A stretch of DNA of 64,000 nucleotides from DASRHY01 sp046765875 (GTDB taxonomy: Bacteria > Actinomycetota > Actinomycetes > Propionibacteriales > Kribbellaceae), in NCBI GenBank assembly GCA_046765875.1, contig JBKPSJ010000099.1, positions 1 to 64,000 on the forward strand. Direction: 5' to 3'. The notes beneath the pieces are model-generated. The model was not told the DNA's origin. It did no database searches and was given only the letters and a program-made list of their open reading frames with translations. Position numbers and translations under genes: made by a program. Below, piece after piece: positions 24,887 to 33,306 of this stretch. How positions within the stretch are numbered: position 1 is the stretch's first letter; each line of letters opens with the position of its first letter.

Positions 24887-24973
24887 GTCCCCCACCTTCC
24901 GTCAGCCACCTAGCGTGGTCCGGCACCGTTGTGACAAGCAACCTTTTTCGGCGAACGTCGCTAGCGTTGGGTC

Positions 24974-25792
24974 ATGGCTCCGCGGATGGTGACGGTCGCA
25001 TCGGCGGACAGCTGCCCGGTCGAGGCATACGACGAGGGCAGCGGACCGGTTTCGATCATCATCGTCGGCGGCGGGCTGGACGACGGCCGGGGGTACGCCA
25101 AGCTCGCGGCTGAACTGTCCGGCAAACACAGGGTGCTGCGGCTGAGGCGCCGGCAGTACCGGGCCGGCGCCGAGCAGTGGCAACCGGCCGACATCGCCGA
25201 CGAGGCGGCCGATGTGATCGCGCTGGCCGAGGTCGCCGGTCGCCCGTGTTATCTGTTCGGGCACTCGTCCGGCGGCGTCATCGCGCTCGAGGCCGCACTG
25301 CGCGCACCGAACCAGGTCGACGCGCTCGCCGTCTTCGAACCGGCGGTCTACCTGACCGAGCTACCCCTCGGCCACCCAGCCGCGACGCAAGCCGCGCGGC
25401 AGGCCATCGATGACGGCAAGCCCGGGCGGGCGCTGGAGATCTTCCTTCGCGAGACGGTCGAGATACCGGCACCGGCGGCGAAGATGGCCAGGCTGCTTGC
25501 GCTGTCGCCGCGGTACCGGGCCCGGTTGATCCCCGGCCAGATCGCCGACGAGGAGGCCTTGGAACGGTTGGGCGACCGCCGCTCGGCGTACGGCGGGCTC
25601 CGGCAGCACGTCCTGCTGGTCGCCGGTACGACGTCACCGGGGCACCTCCTCCGTCGTACCGAGGTACTCCGCGAGACGCTGCCGTCGAACGATTCCCACC
25701 GAATGGAGGGCGCCGGCCACGGCGGCCCCACCCGCCAGGCCGGCGCCATCGCGAAGATCCTGCTCGCCGATATCGACGTCAGGACCGCCTGA
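24974..25792 (+). CDS. alpha/beta hydrolase
   Basis: A 272-residue alpha/beta-hydrolase. The nucleophile elbow is YLFGHSSGGVIALEAAL with Ser in GHSSG. The catalytic His is expected in GAGHGGPTR near the C-terminus. The N-terminus has PVSIIIVGGGLDDGRGYAKL, the oxyanion region. The substrate is unknown. It is monocistronic and converges with the YceI gene, overlapping by 14 bases. Confidence 0.86.
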   Translation: MAPRMVTVASADSCPVEAYDEGSGPVSIIIVGGGLDDGRGYAKLAAELSGKHRVLRLRRRQYRAGAEQWQPADIADEAADVIALAEVAGRPCYLFGHSSGGVIALEAALRAPNQVDALAVFEPAVYLTELPLGHPAATQAARQAIDDGKPGRALEIFLRETVEIPAPAAKMARLLALSPRYRARLIPGQIADEEALERLGDRRSAYGGLRQHVLLVAGTTSPGHLLRRTEVLRETLPSNDSHRMEGAGHGGPTRQAGAIAKILLADIDVRTA

Positions 25793-26300
25793 TCAGGGCG
25801 ACGTCGAACTCCAGCCGCACCTTCTGTTTGACCAGGAGTCCGGCGGCGTTCCAGTGCACGCCCCAGTCCCTTCGGTTGATCGTCACGCCGCCTTCGAAGC
25901 GGACCATGTTCCCAGCCGCCATGAGTTCGAAGAGCACCGTCACCGGCTTCGTCACCCCACGGATCATCAGATCGCCGGTGACCTCGTATGTGGTCTGGCC
26001 GGCCTCCTCCACCTCCGTTGACGCGAACGTGATGACCGGGTGGTCGTCGACGTCGAGGAAGTGCCGGCGAAGCTGACCGTCGCGCCGCGAATTGTGGGTC
26101 TGGATGCTCTCGGCGCGGATGGTGAGGTGGGCGTTCGACCTCGACGGGTCGTCGCCGTCCAGTCGGACAATGCCGTCGTACTCCTCGAACCGTCCGCGCA
26201 CTTTGGTGGGCATCGAATGCCGGCCGACGAACCCGATCCGCGTGTGCGCGGCATCGAGCAGGTAGTCTCCGGTCAGCCGACTGGTCCCGGTCCTTGTCAT
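25779..26300 (-). CDS. YceI-family protein
   Basis: A 173-residue YceI protein, a lipocalin-like beta barrel that binds isoprenoid or amide lipids. The typical opening LTGDYLLDAAHTRIGFVGRH and the late TINRRDWGVHWN match the family. No signal peptide is visible, so this copy would be cytoplasmic. ATG 26300 was preferred over the longer frame because the family start follows at once. It lies ten bases after the SnoaL gene in one operon, apparently under ECF41 control. Confidence 0.9.
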   Translation of the reverse strand: MTRTGTSRLTGDYLLDAAHTRIGFVGRHSMPTKVRGRFEEYDGIVRLDGDDPSRSNAHLTIRAESIQTHNSRRDGQLRRHFLDVDDHPVITFASTEVEEAGQTTYEVTGDLMIRGVTKPVTVLFELMAAGNMVRFEGGVTINRRDWGVHWNAAGLLVKQKVRLEFDVALIRRS

Positions 26301-26310
26301 TGTGGTTGCC

Positions 26311-26769
26311 TCAGGCATCGATCCGCATGGTGCGCTCACCAGGCGTACCGGTCAGCGGGGTGTCGTCGAAGTACCTGACCTCGAAGACCCGCTCGGTGAA
26401 CTTCCAGCCGTCGGGCGTGCGCTGGTAGCGGTCGTGGTAGAGCGCGTAGTTCCAGTGCGACCGGCCGTCGTGGAAGCGCCCGAACTCCTCGATGTACGTA
26501 CGGCCGGTCGCGATGTCGCCGTCGAGCCGGATCGTGCCCGGGTGTGTGTGCTGTACGAAGAACTCCCAGTTGTGCTGCAGCCGCTCGACCGCGGTCCGGA
26601 TCGCGTCCCGGCTGTCGAACTCGATCCTGATATCGGGCATCCGCCACGCGCCGTCGACTGTGAACAGCGACGCGAAGCGGTCCCAGTCCTTCATCAGCGC
26701 CGCGTCGGCGAACTCGGCGCGCAGTTCCTCGATCTCAAAACGGTCCGCGATAGCCTGAAAATCGGTCAT
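26311..26769 (-). CDS. SnoaL-like NTF2-fold protein
   Basis: A 152-residue NTF2-like protein beginning MTDFQAIADRFEIEELRAEF. The aromatic core includes DWDRFASLFTVDGAWRMPD and HWNYALYHDRYQRTPDGW. It may act as a small isomerase, hydratase or binding protein. It is first in a two-gene operon with YceI. An ECF41-type promoter (CCTCACA-N16-CGTC) lies about 43 bases upstream, back to back with that of the ECF41 gene, whose own C-terminal domain has the same fold. Confidence 0.88.
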   Translation of the reverse strand: MTDFQAIADRFEIEELRAEFADAALMKDWDRFASLFTVDGAWRMPDIRIEFDSRDAIRTAVERLQHNWEFFVQHTHPGTIRLDGDIATGRTYIEEFGRFHDGRSHWNYALYHDRYQRTPDGWKFTERVFEVRYFDDTPLTGTPGERTMRIDA

Positions 26770-26811
26770 CGGTTCCTCCGTCGTTCGTGTTGTTCGTGTC
26801 CCAGCTGTCCC

Positions 26812-26838
26812 GACGACGGGGGCGCGCGGAATGTGAGG
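26812..26838 (-). promoter_or_regulatory. ECF41-type promoter for the SnoaL-YceI operon
   Basis: On the minus strand CCTCACA (26838-26832) is followed by exactly 16 bases and CGTC (26815-26812). The published ECF41 consensus is TGTCACA-N16-CGTC. The start codon at 26769 is 43 bases further on. Confidence 0.65.
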
Positions 26839-26851
26839 TGAGGATGTGCGG

Positions 26852-26878
26852 CCTCACACTCCGGTACCGCGTTTCGTC
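26852..26878 (+). promoter_or_regulatory. ECF41-type promoter for the ECF41 sigma gene
   Basis: CCTCACA (26852-26858) is followed by exactly 16 bases and CGTC (26875-26878), 38 bases before the ATG at 26917. It is the same motif as the divergent promoter, 13 bases away, and indicates autoregulation. Confidence 0.65.
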
Positions 26879-26916
26879 GGAGTGGTGTGGGCAGACGCGA
26901 CGAGGGAGTCGACACG

Positions 26917-27843
26917 ATGACGAACCGATCCGGACCGGGGGAAGATCCCAGCCTGAGCGCGATCATGAGCGAACGACGCCGGCTCATCAATCTCGCGTAC
27001 CGGATGCTCGGATCGCTGGCGGACGCCGAGGACGTCGTGCAGGAGACGTACGCGCGCTGGTACGCCATGTCCGTGACGGACCAGGAGGCGATCGAAGCCC
27101 CCGGCGCCTGGCTGACCACGGTCGCCAGCCGTATCTGCCTGGACATGCTCGGCTCGGCGCGGGCCAGGCGGGAGCGCTACGTGGGCGAATGGCTCCCCGA
27201 GCCACTGCCCGACCGCGTCGAGTGGATGGACGACCGGTCCGGCAGTAGTACAGCCACCGATCCGGCCGACCGGGTGACCCTCGACGACTCGGTCAACATG
27301 GCGTTCCTCGTCGTACTCGAATCGATGACCCCCGCCGAGCGGGTCGCGTTCATCCTCCACGACGTGTTCCGGTACCCCTTCGCCGAAGTCGCCGAGATCG
27401 TCGGCCGTTCGCCCGCGGCCTGTCGCCAACTGGCCACGTCGGCGCGCCGGCGGATCAAGGAGGCGCAGGGGCCCGCGACTCCGGTGGCACAGCGTGCCGG
27501 GATCGTCCGAGACTTCAAGGAGGCGTGGCAGGCCAAGGACATCAACGCCCTCATCGCCCTGCTCGACCCGAACGCCGTGGCAGTCGGCGACGGCGGCGGA
27601 CTGGTGACCGCCGAGCTTCACCCGGTCGAGGGCGGCGAACGGATCGCGCACTACTACATCGAGCTGGCCAACCGCAGAAGCGACGTCACACTCACGGAGC
27701 GCACCGTCAACGGCCAGCCCGGCCTGGTCGCACAGGCCGACGGCGACACAACCGTGATGGCCTTTGACATCGCGGACGGACGAATCACGCACATCTGGGC
27801 GGTCCGCAACCCCGACAAGCTCCGCCCTTGGACCGCAGAGTAG
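26917..27843 (+). CDS. ECF41 sigma factor with C-terminal SnoaL-like domain
   Basis: A 308-residue ECF41-group sigma factor (SigJ-like). Region 2 is at about 15-85 (INLAYRMLGSLADAEDVVQE, ending in TVASRICLDML). The conserved linker motif WLPEPLP is at about 99-105. Region 4 is at about 125-190 (FRYPFAEVAEIVGRSPAACR). The C-terminal domain (about 200-308) has the SnoaL fold, a DGGG motif and the terminal NPDKL signature of the group. This fused domain replaces a separate anti-sigma factor and tunes activity. ATG 26917 follows GAGGGAG. It appears to activate itself and the divergent SnoaL-YceI operon. Confidence 0.93.
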   Translation: MTNRSGPGEDPSLSAIMSERRRLINLAYRMLGSLADAEDVVQETYARWYAMSVTDQEAIEAPGAWLTTVASRICLDMLGSARARRERYVGEWLPEPLPDRVEWMDDRSGSSTATDPADRVTLDDSVNMAFLVVLESMTPAERVAFILHDVFRYPFAEVAEIVGRSPAACRQLATSARRRIKEAQGPATPVAQRAGIVRDFKEAWQAKDINALIALLDPNAVAVGDGGGLVTAELHPVEGGERIAHYYIELANRRSDVTLTERTVNGQPGLVAQADGDTTVMAFDIADGRITHIWAVRNPDKLRPWTAE

Positions 27844-27867
27844 CCGGCCGGGCGATACGTTCTGGCC

Positions 27868-29172
27868 ATGACGGCAGCGGCCCGGCGCCCGATCGGTGAC
27901 ACGATCCCGGTCGACGTGGCCCGGCGGATCGCACTCACCGCGCAAGGGTTCGCCGATCCGAGACCGGCCGGCCGCGTCGACGCCCGGCACATCCGGCGAG
28001 TGGTCGACCGCATCGGCGTGCTGCAACTCGACTCGGTGAACGTGCTGTGCCGTTCGCACTACCTGCCGCTGTTCGCACGGCTGGGGTCTTATCCGCGTAC
28101 GACGCTGGACCGGCTGTGCTGGTCTGCTGACCGCCAGCTGTTCGAGTACTTTTGGGGTCACAAGGCGGCCTTGCTTCCGCTCAGCTCTTACCCGTTGGTC
28201 CGCTGGCGGATGCGGGCGGTCGAACGGCAGGTCTGGAGCGCCGAGCTGGACCCGGACGTGGAAGCGCCCTGGGCGGTCATCACCGGTATGCGCCGGCTCA
28301 CCGAAGAACGACCCGGGCTCGTCGACGACGTACTCGAGAATGTCACCGCGCACGGGCCGGTGACTGCCGGTGAGGCGAGCCCCGACGGCGTACGCCGCAA
28401 GGCGACAGACCCGGACCCGGACCCGACCACCGGCCGGATGTGGAACTGGCAGGACGCCAAGATCGCCATCGAGTACCTGTTCTCCTCGGGACGGGTCAGC
28501 ATCGCGAGCCGGCGCAACTTCGAACGCAGGTACGACCTCACCGAACGGGTGCTGCCCGCCGAGTTGCTGGCCGGGCCCGAGCTGGGTGCCGACGATGCCC
28601 GGCGGGAGCTGGTCCGGATCTCGGCCCGGTCGCTCGGTGTCGCGACTGCGCGCGAATTGTGCGGATCGGGCGGCGGCTACATGCCGTTGCCCACGGCAAC
28701 CGCCAGGCACCTGATCGCCGAACTTGTCGATGCCGGCGAACTGATTCCGGTACGCGTCGAAGGTATGGCTCAGCAGAGCTACCTGTGGTCGGAGGCCGAG
28801 GACCGGCCGGTGCAGGCTCGTGCGCTGCTGTCACCATTCGACACGTTGATCTGGAACCGCGACCGGACCCATCGGCTGTTCGACTTCTTCTACCGGATCA
28901 GCATCTACACGCCTGCGGCACAGCGGGTGCATGGCTACTACGTCCTGCCGTTCCTGCTCGGTGACCGGCTGGTCGCCCGGGTCGACCTGAAGTCCGATCG
29001 CCGCAACTCCGCGTTGCTCGTTCCGACGGTCACCGCCGAACCCGGCGTACCCGACGCCGACATCGCCGAACCGCTGGCAGCCGAGCTCATCCTGATGGCC
29101 CGCTGGCTTGAGCTCGACCGAGTCCTCGTGACCGCTCGCAGCAAGCTCGGACGAATCCTCGCCCGGGCCTGA
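27868..29172 (+). CDS. YcaQ-type winged-helix DNA glycosylase (interstrand crosslink repair)
   Basis: A 434-residue HTH_42/YcaQ-family protein. The N-terminal winged helix begins SVDVARRIALTAQGF-like (VDVARRIALTAQGFADPRP) and is followed by the catalytic QxD motif in VLQLDSVNVL. Later conserved features are SHYLPLFARLGSYP and the C-terminal HGYYVLPFLLGDRLVARVDL. YcaQ and its Streptomyces relative AlkZ unhook DNA interstrand crosslinks by base excision. The gene starts 24 bases after ECF41, possibly in one transcript. No resistance or toxin genes lie nearby, so a general repair role is more likely than self-resistance. Confidence 0.88.
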   Translation: MTAAARRPIGDTIPVDVARRIALTAQGFADPRPAGRVDARHIRRVVDRIGVLQLDSVNVLCRSHYLPLFARLGSYPRTTLDRLCWSADRQLFEYFWGHKAALLPLSSYPLVRWRMRAVERQVWSAELDPDVEAPWAVITGMRRLTEERPGLVDDVLENVTAHGPVTAGEASPDGVRRKATDPDPDPTTGRMWNWQDAKIAIEYLFSSGRVSIASRRNFERRYDLTERVLPAELLAGPELGADDARRELVRISARSLGVATARELCGSGGGYMPLPTATARHLIAELVDAGELIPVRVEGMAQQSYLWSEAEDRPVQARALLSPFDTLIWNRDRTHRLFDFFYRISIYTPAAQRVHGYYVLPFLLGDRLVARVDLKSDRRNSALLVPTVTAEPGVPDADIAEPLAAELILMARWLELDRVLVTARSKLGRILARA

Positions 29173-29179
29173 TTCCGAG

Positions 29180-29386
29180 TTGGGGGATTCTCCCGACGCG
29201 ACGATCGAGCACTCTGCCGGATCGTCGTCGCATGACGAACACATTCACGAGGCCACCCCGGACGAGGGTCGCTGGTCACGCGTACTGCGCTGTCTCAGTC
29301 CTGGCCTGTACTCCAGCGCATTGGTCTTCGGTCTTCCGATGTCCGGCCAGGTCTGGCGGGCGCTGTTCAAGGAGCGGACGCGATGA
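29180..29386 (+). CDS. possible small hypothetical protein (68 aa)
   Basis: A TTG start at 29180 opens a 68-codon frame whose TGA overlaps the ATG of the VOC gene (ATGA at 29383-29386). That is the arrangement expected of coupled genes. The protein has an acidic His-rich first half and a more hydrophobic end (CLSPGLYSSALVFGLPMSG). It has no recognised family, and the codon use is less biased than its neighbours, so it may be spurious. Confidence 0.3.
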   Translation: MGDSPDATIEHSAGSSSHDEHIHEATPDEGRWSRVLRCLSPGLYSSALVFGLPMSGQVWRALFKERTR

Positions 29387-29830
29387 CGCCGGGCATCCTG
29401 GGCGTGTCGCACGTCTCGCTGAGCGTGCGGGACCGCGATGCGGCCAAGCATTTCTGGGTCGAGGTGATGGGCTTCGACGTCTTCGCCGAGGAGTCGGCCT
29501 ACTGCTTACTGATCGACACAGCCGCGGGGGCTGGCGGTCATCGTGGCCGACCACCACGGGACCGTGTCCGGTGTCTTCGACGAGCACAACGTCGGCCTGG
29601 ACCACCTGGCGTATGCGGTGCCGGATGTCGAGGCCCTGCTCGCCTGGCAGCAGCGGCTGGCAACCCTCGGCGTACCGCCCTCACCGATCGCCGAGACCGA
29701 CGCCGGCCACCACCTGAATCTGCGCGCACCCGACAACGTGGCGATCGAGCTGTACGTGATGAAGCCGGACTTCGGCACCCTCCTCGGCCTCGCGGACGAC
29801 GCCCTCCCGGTGGCCGTTACCCGCAGGTGA
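29383..29830 (+). pseudogene. frameshifted VOC/glyoxalase-family gene
   Basis: Two frames together make a normal VOC protein. The first covers VSHVSLSVRDRDAAKHFWVE to YCLLIDTAAG. The second covers LAVIVADHHGTVSGVFDEHN to RAPDNVAIELYVMKPD. They join perfectly if one base is removed from the GGGGG run at 29526-29530. The restored protein would be about 148 residues and likely a dioxygenase or lyase. The break is either a recent mutation or a homopolymer sequence error. The gene otherwise shows no decay. Confidence 0.75.
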
Positions 29831-29831
29831 G

Positions 29832-30236
29832 TCAGGGCGCGTCGACAGCCAGCGCCCGTGCGAGTTCGGTACGCGACCGCAGCCCACGTTTGCGGAGTAC
29901 GGCCCCCAGGTGGCGCTCGACCGTCTTGGGACTGCTCTTCGCGCCCGACAACGACACGACCTCGCGATGCCGGGCGGCCTGCTTCGGGTTCACCCCGAAC
30001 ACCCGGTAACCGGCCGCGACCAGCGCCCGCACCCACGGCCCACGATCGGTCTCGATACACACCAACGCCCCAGACGGGTCGGCATCATCAACCAGGAAGG
30101 TGGCGACCAGCTCACGCAGCCGCGCCATCCCGGCCACGCCCTCCGGCAGCCGCGCGGCACACAGGGTCCGGCCGACCTCATCTTGCACCTCCACGTCGTG
30201 GTGGTCTTCTGCCCAGTCGTCCCCGACGAACAACAC
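29832..30236 (-). pseudogene. chimera of IS110 transposase N-terminus and LuxR C-terminus
   Basis: One open frame of 134 residues, made of two unrelated pieces. Residues 1-101 match the N-terminal DEDD RNase H-like domain of IS110-family transposases (FVGDDWAEDHHDVEVQDE, then GVNPKQAARHREVVSLSGAK). The last 33 residues are the recognition helix and end of a LuxR-type domain (SPKTVERHLGAVLRKRGLRS). The junction falls at GAKS-SPKT. A deletion between an inserted element and a LuxR regulator gene explains it best. It lacks the rest of both proteins, so a function is unlikely, although the frame is intact. Confidence 0.8.
29934..30236 (-). mobile_element. truncated IS110-family element (5' part only)
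   Basis: Only the transposase N-terminal third remains, with two of the catalytic acidic residues expected (Asp in GDDW and Glu in CIETDRG). The serine-containing C-terminal domain and the right end are gone. The element's left end should lie within 30237-30530, but I cannot place it. Confidence 0.65.
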
Positions 30237-30665
30237 CGCGGTCTCCGCTCTAGCCGATGGTCACGGTCAACAGCCCGCGGGAGACTCCGGCGCCCTAATG
30301 GACCAGTGCTCACGCCGCACAAGACGGACGGGCACGACACCCCATCAGCCATCCCATCTCCCGACCACCGGCGAGGGCACGCTCTGACCCCAGGACTCAC
30401 ATCAGTCCAGGTGAGGCAAGTGCTCACCCGCCGGCGGCGACAGGCACCCAGTCTGCCAGCGACCGACCCGGCTCATCTCCCATTAGGTTGGCGAAACAGA
30501 TACGTCGTCAGAATCTAGCGGTCACGCGGGTGCGAGTGGATCATCCAGATGAGCGACTAGTGGAGCGCACGGGTCGACTCCTGCGGGGACGACATCGCGA
30601 CACTCGGCGGGGAGGGCTGACATGGTCACGGCGTACGTCGAGGTCGCACCTAGGAGGGACGTGAC
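30237..30665. other. non-coding stretch
   Basis: No convincing gene in about 430 bases. It probably includes the left flank of the truncated IS110 element. A strong AGGAGGG near 30652 belongs to the SRPBCC gene that follows. Confidence 0.5.
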
Positions 30666-31103
30666 GTGGACGTTGATGTCACGGTGGAAGCTGTCATCGC
30701 CCACCCGGTCGAGGTAGTGGCGGCGTACGCGGGTGATCCAAGCAACGCACCCGAGTGGTACTCCAACATCGACTCCGTTCGGTGGCGGACCGAGCCACCG
30801 ATGAAGGTCGGCTCCCAGATGGACTTCCAGGCCAGGTTCCTGGGCCGGCGGCTGTCCTACACATACGAAGTCGTCCAGTACGTGCCTGGTGAGCGGCTGG
30901 TCATGCGAACAGCCGATGGACCGTTCCCGATGGAGACGACCTACATGTGGCAGCCGGCGCCCGGAGGAACCCTGATGAGGCTGCGCAACCGCGGCACACC
31001 CAGCGGATTCGCCGCCATCGCAGGTCCGGTCATGCAAAAGGCGATGCGACACGCGATGTCGAAGGACCTCTCCCGCCTGGAAGCCCGCCTCAAGACGCGC
31101 TGA
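30666..31103 (+). CDS. SRPBCC family protein
   Basis: A 145-residue START-like/polyketide-cyclase fold protein. The first strand and helix read VTVEAVIAHPVEVVAAYAGD. The NAPEWYSNIDSVRWRTEPP and GERLVMRTADGPFPMETTYM strands follow, with a long C-terminal helix. It would bind a hydrophobic ligand in the cytoplasm. GTG 30666 follows AGGAGGG by eight bases. It stands alone beside the IS110 remnant. Confidence 0.85.
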   Translation: MDVDVTVEAVIAHPVEVVAAYAGDPSNAPEWYSNIDSVRWRTEPPMKVGSQMDFQARFLGRRLSYTYEVVQYVPGERLVMRTADGPFPMETTYMWQPAPGGTLMRLRNRGTPSGFAAIAGPVMQKAMRHAMSKDLSRLEARLKTR

Positions 31104-31212
31104 GCAGATACACCTCGTTGCGCGAACACCAGATCTCGATCTGGCGCAACTTTGGCGCGCTGCGATGCATCAGGTGCGGTGGGGGCCGGCACGACTGAAG
31201 GAGGGTCTCATC

Positions 31213-32313
31213 ATGTCCGGACGCCGTACCGTCTCCGGTCTGCTCGTTCTGACCATGGCTGCGGCGGCATTGATCACGTCGCCGGCCGCGGCCGCTGTGC
31301 CCCCGTGCCCCAACCCTGACGACACCTTGCTCGTCGGCTGGACGATCCCCGCTCCCGAGACGCACGGGCGCAACCCGGACCTGCTGGCGATCAGCCCAGG
31401 CGACACCTCGTTCGCCGTTGCGCACATGCTGTGGTGCAACCCGACCACGCTGACCATCGCCCGGCCGGACGGCACCGGCGAGCACACGATGACCATGGGA
31501 CAGATCGTCGACGGCGCAGGTATCGGCAGCTGGGAGGTCGGCACCGAGACCGTCGACTACACCACCGGCACCGGTGCGTGGCGGATCACCAAGGTGTCCG
31601 CAGGCGGCGCCACGGTCGCGCTGAACCATCCGGTCGACTACCGCGTACGCCGCGCCTCGACGGTCTCCCTCCAGGTCAGCCCGGCCACTCTGCCGACCCG
31701 GCCCCGGGCCATTGGCGTAGTGCGGTACTGGAACTACCAGGGCGTCGAGACACCGTCGCCGGGCCGCACCGTCGTTATTCGTACGCCGGACACGGCCGTG
31801 AACGGGCGCGAGTGGTTCCCCGGCAAAGCACTGGCCACCACTACCACCGACAGTGCCGGCCGGTACTCGGTCACACTGCCGATCGGCTCCACGCAGTACG
31901 TCATCGCGGATGTACCCGGCACCACCGCGCTCGGGTATGTGTTCACCCCGTTCGTGAGCCCGGTGCTTACGACCGTCTACCACCCGACGTACCTCACCGG
32001 TCGAGCAGCACCGACGAACACGACCGTGGCGCGACCCGGTTCGAAGATGTCGACGTACGGACACCTGTCGGTCGTCTACAACTCCGGCAAGACCGGCTCA
32101 TTCGCCAAACAAACGGTCTTGGTCCAGATCCGGCCACTCAGCAACCCTGGCCTCGGCTATCACACCGTCGCCACCGCAGTCACGACCAGTGCGGGCTACT
32201 ACTACGCCAACTGGAACATTCCCTACGACGCAGATGTCCGCGTCGCTTACCTCACGCCGTACCAATACATCCGCTCGTCGTTCCGCTACCTCGCCCGAGT
32301 CGATGTCCACTGA
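31213..32313 (+). CDS. secreted protein of unknown function
   Basis: I do not recognise the family. The 366-residue protein has a clear Sec signal peptide (about 1-28, VLTMAAAALITSPAAAA). The middle part (about 150-240) resembles a carboxypeptidase-regulatory-like beta domain, with DSAGRYSVTLPIGSTQYVIA. The last 110 residues look like another beta-sandwich, ending ADVRVAYLTPYQYIRSSFRY. Two cysteines near the new N-terminus and CNP at about 76 may form a disulphide. ATG 31213 has AAGGAGG upstream. It is probably an extracellular or wall-associated binding protein. Confidence 0.65.
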   Translation: MSGRRTVSGLLVLTMAAAALITSPAAAAVPPCPNPDDTLLVGWTIPAPETHGRNPDLLAISPGDTSFAVAHMLWCNPTTLTIARPDGTGEHTMTMGQIVDGAGIGSWEVGTETVDYTTGTGAWRITKVSAGGATVALNHPVDYRVRRASTVSLQVSPATLPTRPRAIGVVRYWNYQGVETPSPGRTVVIRTPDTAVNGREWFPGKALATTTTDSAGRYSVTLPIGSTQYVIADVPGTTALGYVFTPFVSPVLTTVYHPTYLTGRAAPTNTTVARPGSKMSTYGHLSVVYNSGKTGSFAKQTVLVQIRPLSNPGLGYHTVATAVTTSAGYYYANWNIPYDADVRVAYLTPYQYIRSSFRYLARVDVH

Positions 32314-32318
32314 CCTCG

Positions 32319-33278
32319 TCAGGCGTGGGAGATGAGCAGCCACACGAGATAGCTGACGTACGCCGTGACGTACACGGCTCCCTCGAGCCGGGTGATGCGG
32401 CCGCCCGACACGAAGACCGGCACGCAGGCCACCGCCGCTGCGACCATCAGCAGCAGATCGCCTTCGAGTACCTCGTCGGGTACGTGGACGACATCCGGCG
32501 CCGCGAGGATCGTGATTCCGAGAATGATCGCGATGTTGTAGACACTCGATCCCAGCAAGTTGCCCAGGGCAATCTCGCGGTCTCCTCGGATCGTCGAGAG
32601 AACCGTGGTCACGAGCTCAGGAGCCGACGTGCCGATGGCGACGATGGTCAACCCGATGACGGCGTCGCTGACGCCGAGCGCACTGGCAGCGTCGACGGCG
32701 CCGTCCACGAGCAGCGTCGCCCCGACCACGATGATCGCTATACCGACGAGCAGGAACAGCACGTCCAGCCACGGCCGGGCCGACATGCGCTCGGCATTCT
32801 GCGGAACGTACTCCGCCTGGACCGATGCGGCCTCTCGGCGGCTGGTACGCAGGATCCCGAATGTGTAAGCAGCCCCGAGGAGCAGCAGCAGTACGCCGTC
32901 GAGCGTGCCGAGCGAGCCGTCGAACGCGAGGACCAGTAGCAACAACGACGCTCCGGTCATGACCGGAAGGTCGAACCGCACCGTCCGCCGGTCGAGCGTG
33001 ATCGGAAGGATCAACGCGCTCAGGCCGAGGATGAGCAGCAGGTTGACCAGGTTCGTACCCACGATGTTGCCGACCGCCAGGCCCGCGTTGCTCTGACGCG
33101 CGGCGTCGACGCCGACGGCAAGCTCCGGCAGGCTGGTGCCGAGGGAAACGACCGTGACCCCGATGACGATCGGCGCGATCCCCAGCCGCAGCGCCAGCCC
33201 CGCCCCACCCCGCACCAGCAGCTCGGCTCCACCCAGAAGGCCGATGAGACCGACGACGATCAGCAGGGCGCTCGACAT
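32319..33278 (-). CDS. calcium/sodium (CaCA family) antiporter, YrbG-like
   Basis: A 319-residue membrane antiporter with about ten helices in two inverted repeats. Each repeat carries the alpha motif: GTSLPELAVGVDAARQSN with GNIVGTNLVNLLLILG in the first half, and GTSAPELVTTVLSTIRGD with GNLLGSSVYNIAIILG in the second. The two Glu residues are the cation ligands. It exchanges Ca2+ (or K+) for Na+ or H+ across the membrane. It converges with the secreted-protein gene and precedes, by 28 bases, the end of the BaeRF gene on the same strand. Confidence 0.92.
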   Translation of the reverse strand: MSSALLIVVGLIGLLGGAELLVRGGAGLALRLGIAPIVIGVTVVSLGTSLPELAVGVDAARQSNAGLAVGNIVGTNLVNLLLILGLSALILPITLDRRTVRFDLPVMTGASLLLLVLAFDGSLGTLDGVLLLLLGAAYTFGILRTSRREAASVQAEYVPQNAERMSARPWLDVLFLLVGIAIIVVGATLLVDGAVDAASALGVSDAVIGLTIVAIGTSAPELVTTVLSTIRGDREIALGNLLGSSVYNIAIILGITILAAPDVVHVPDEVLEGDLLLMVAAAVACVPVFVSGGRITRLEGAVYVTAYVSYLVWLLISHA

Positions 33279-33306
33279 TCAGACCACCCTGGACGCCGGG
33301 GCCGGC

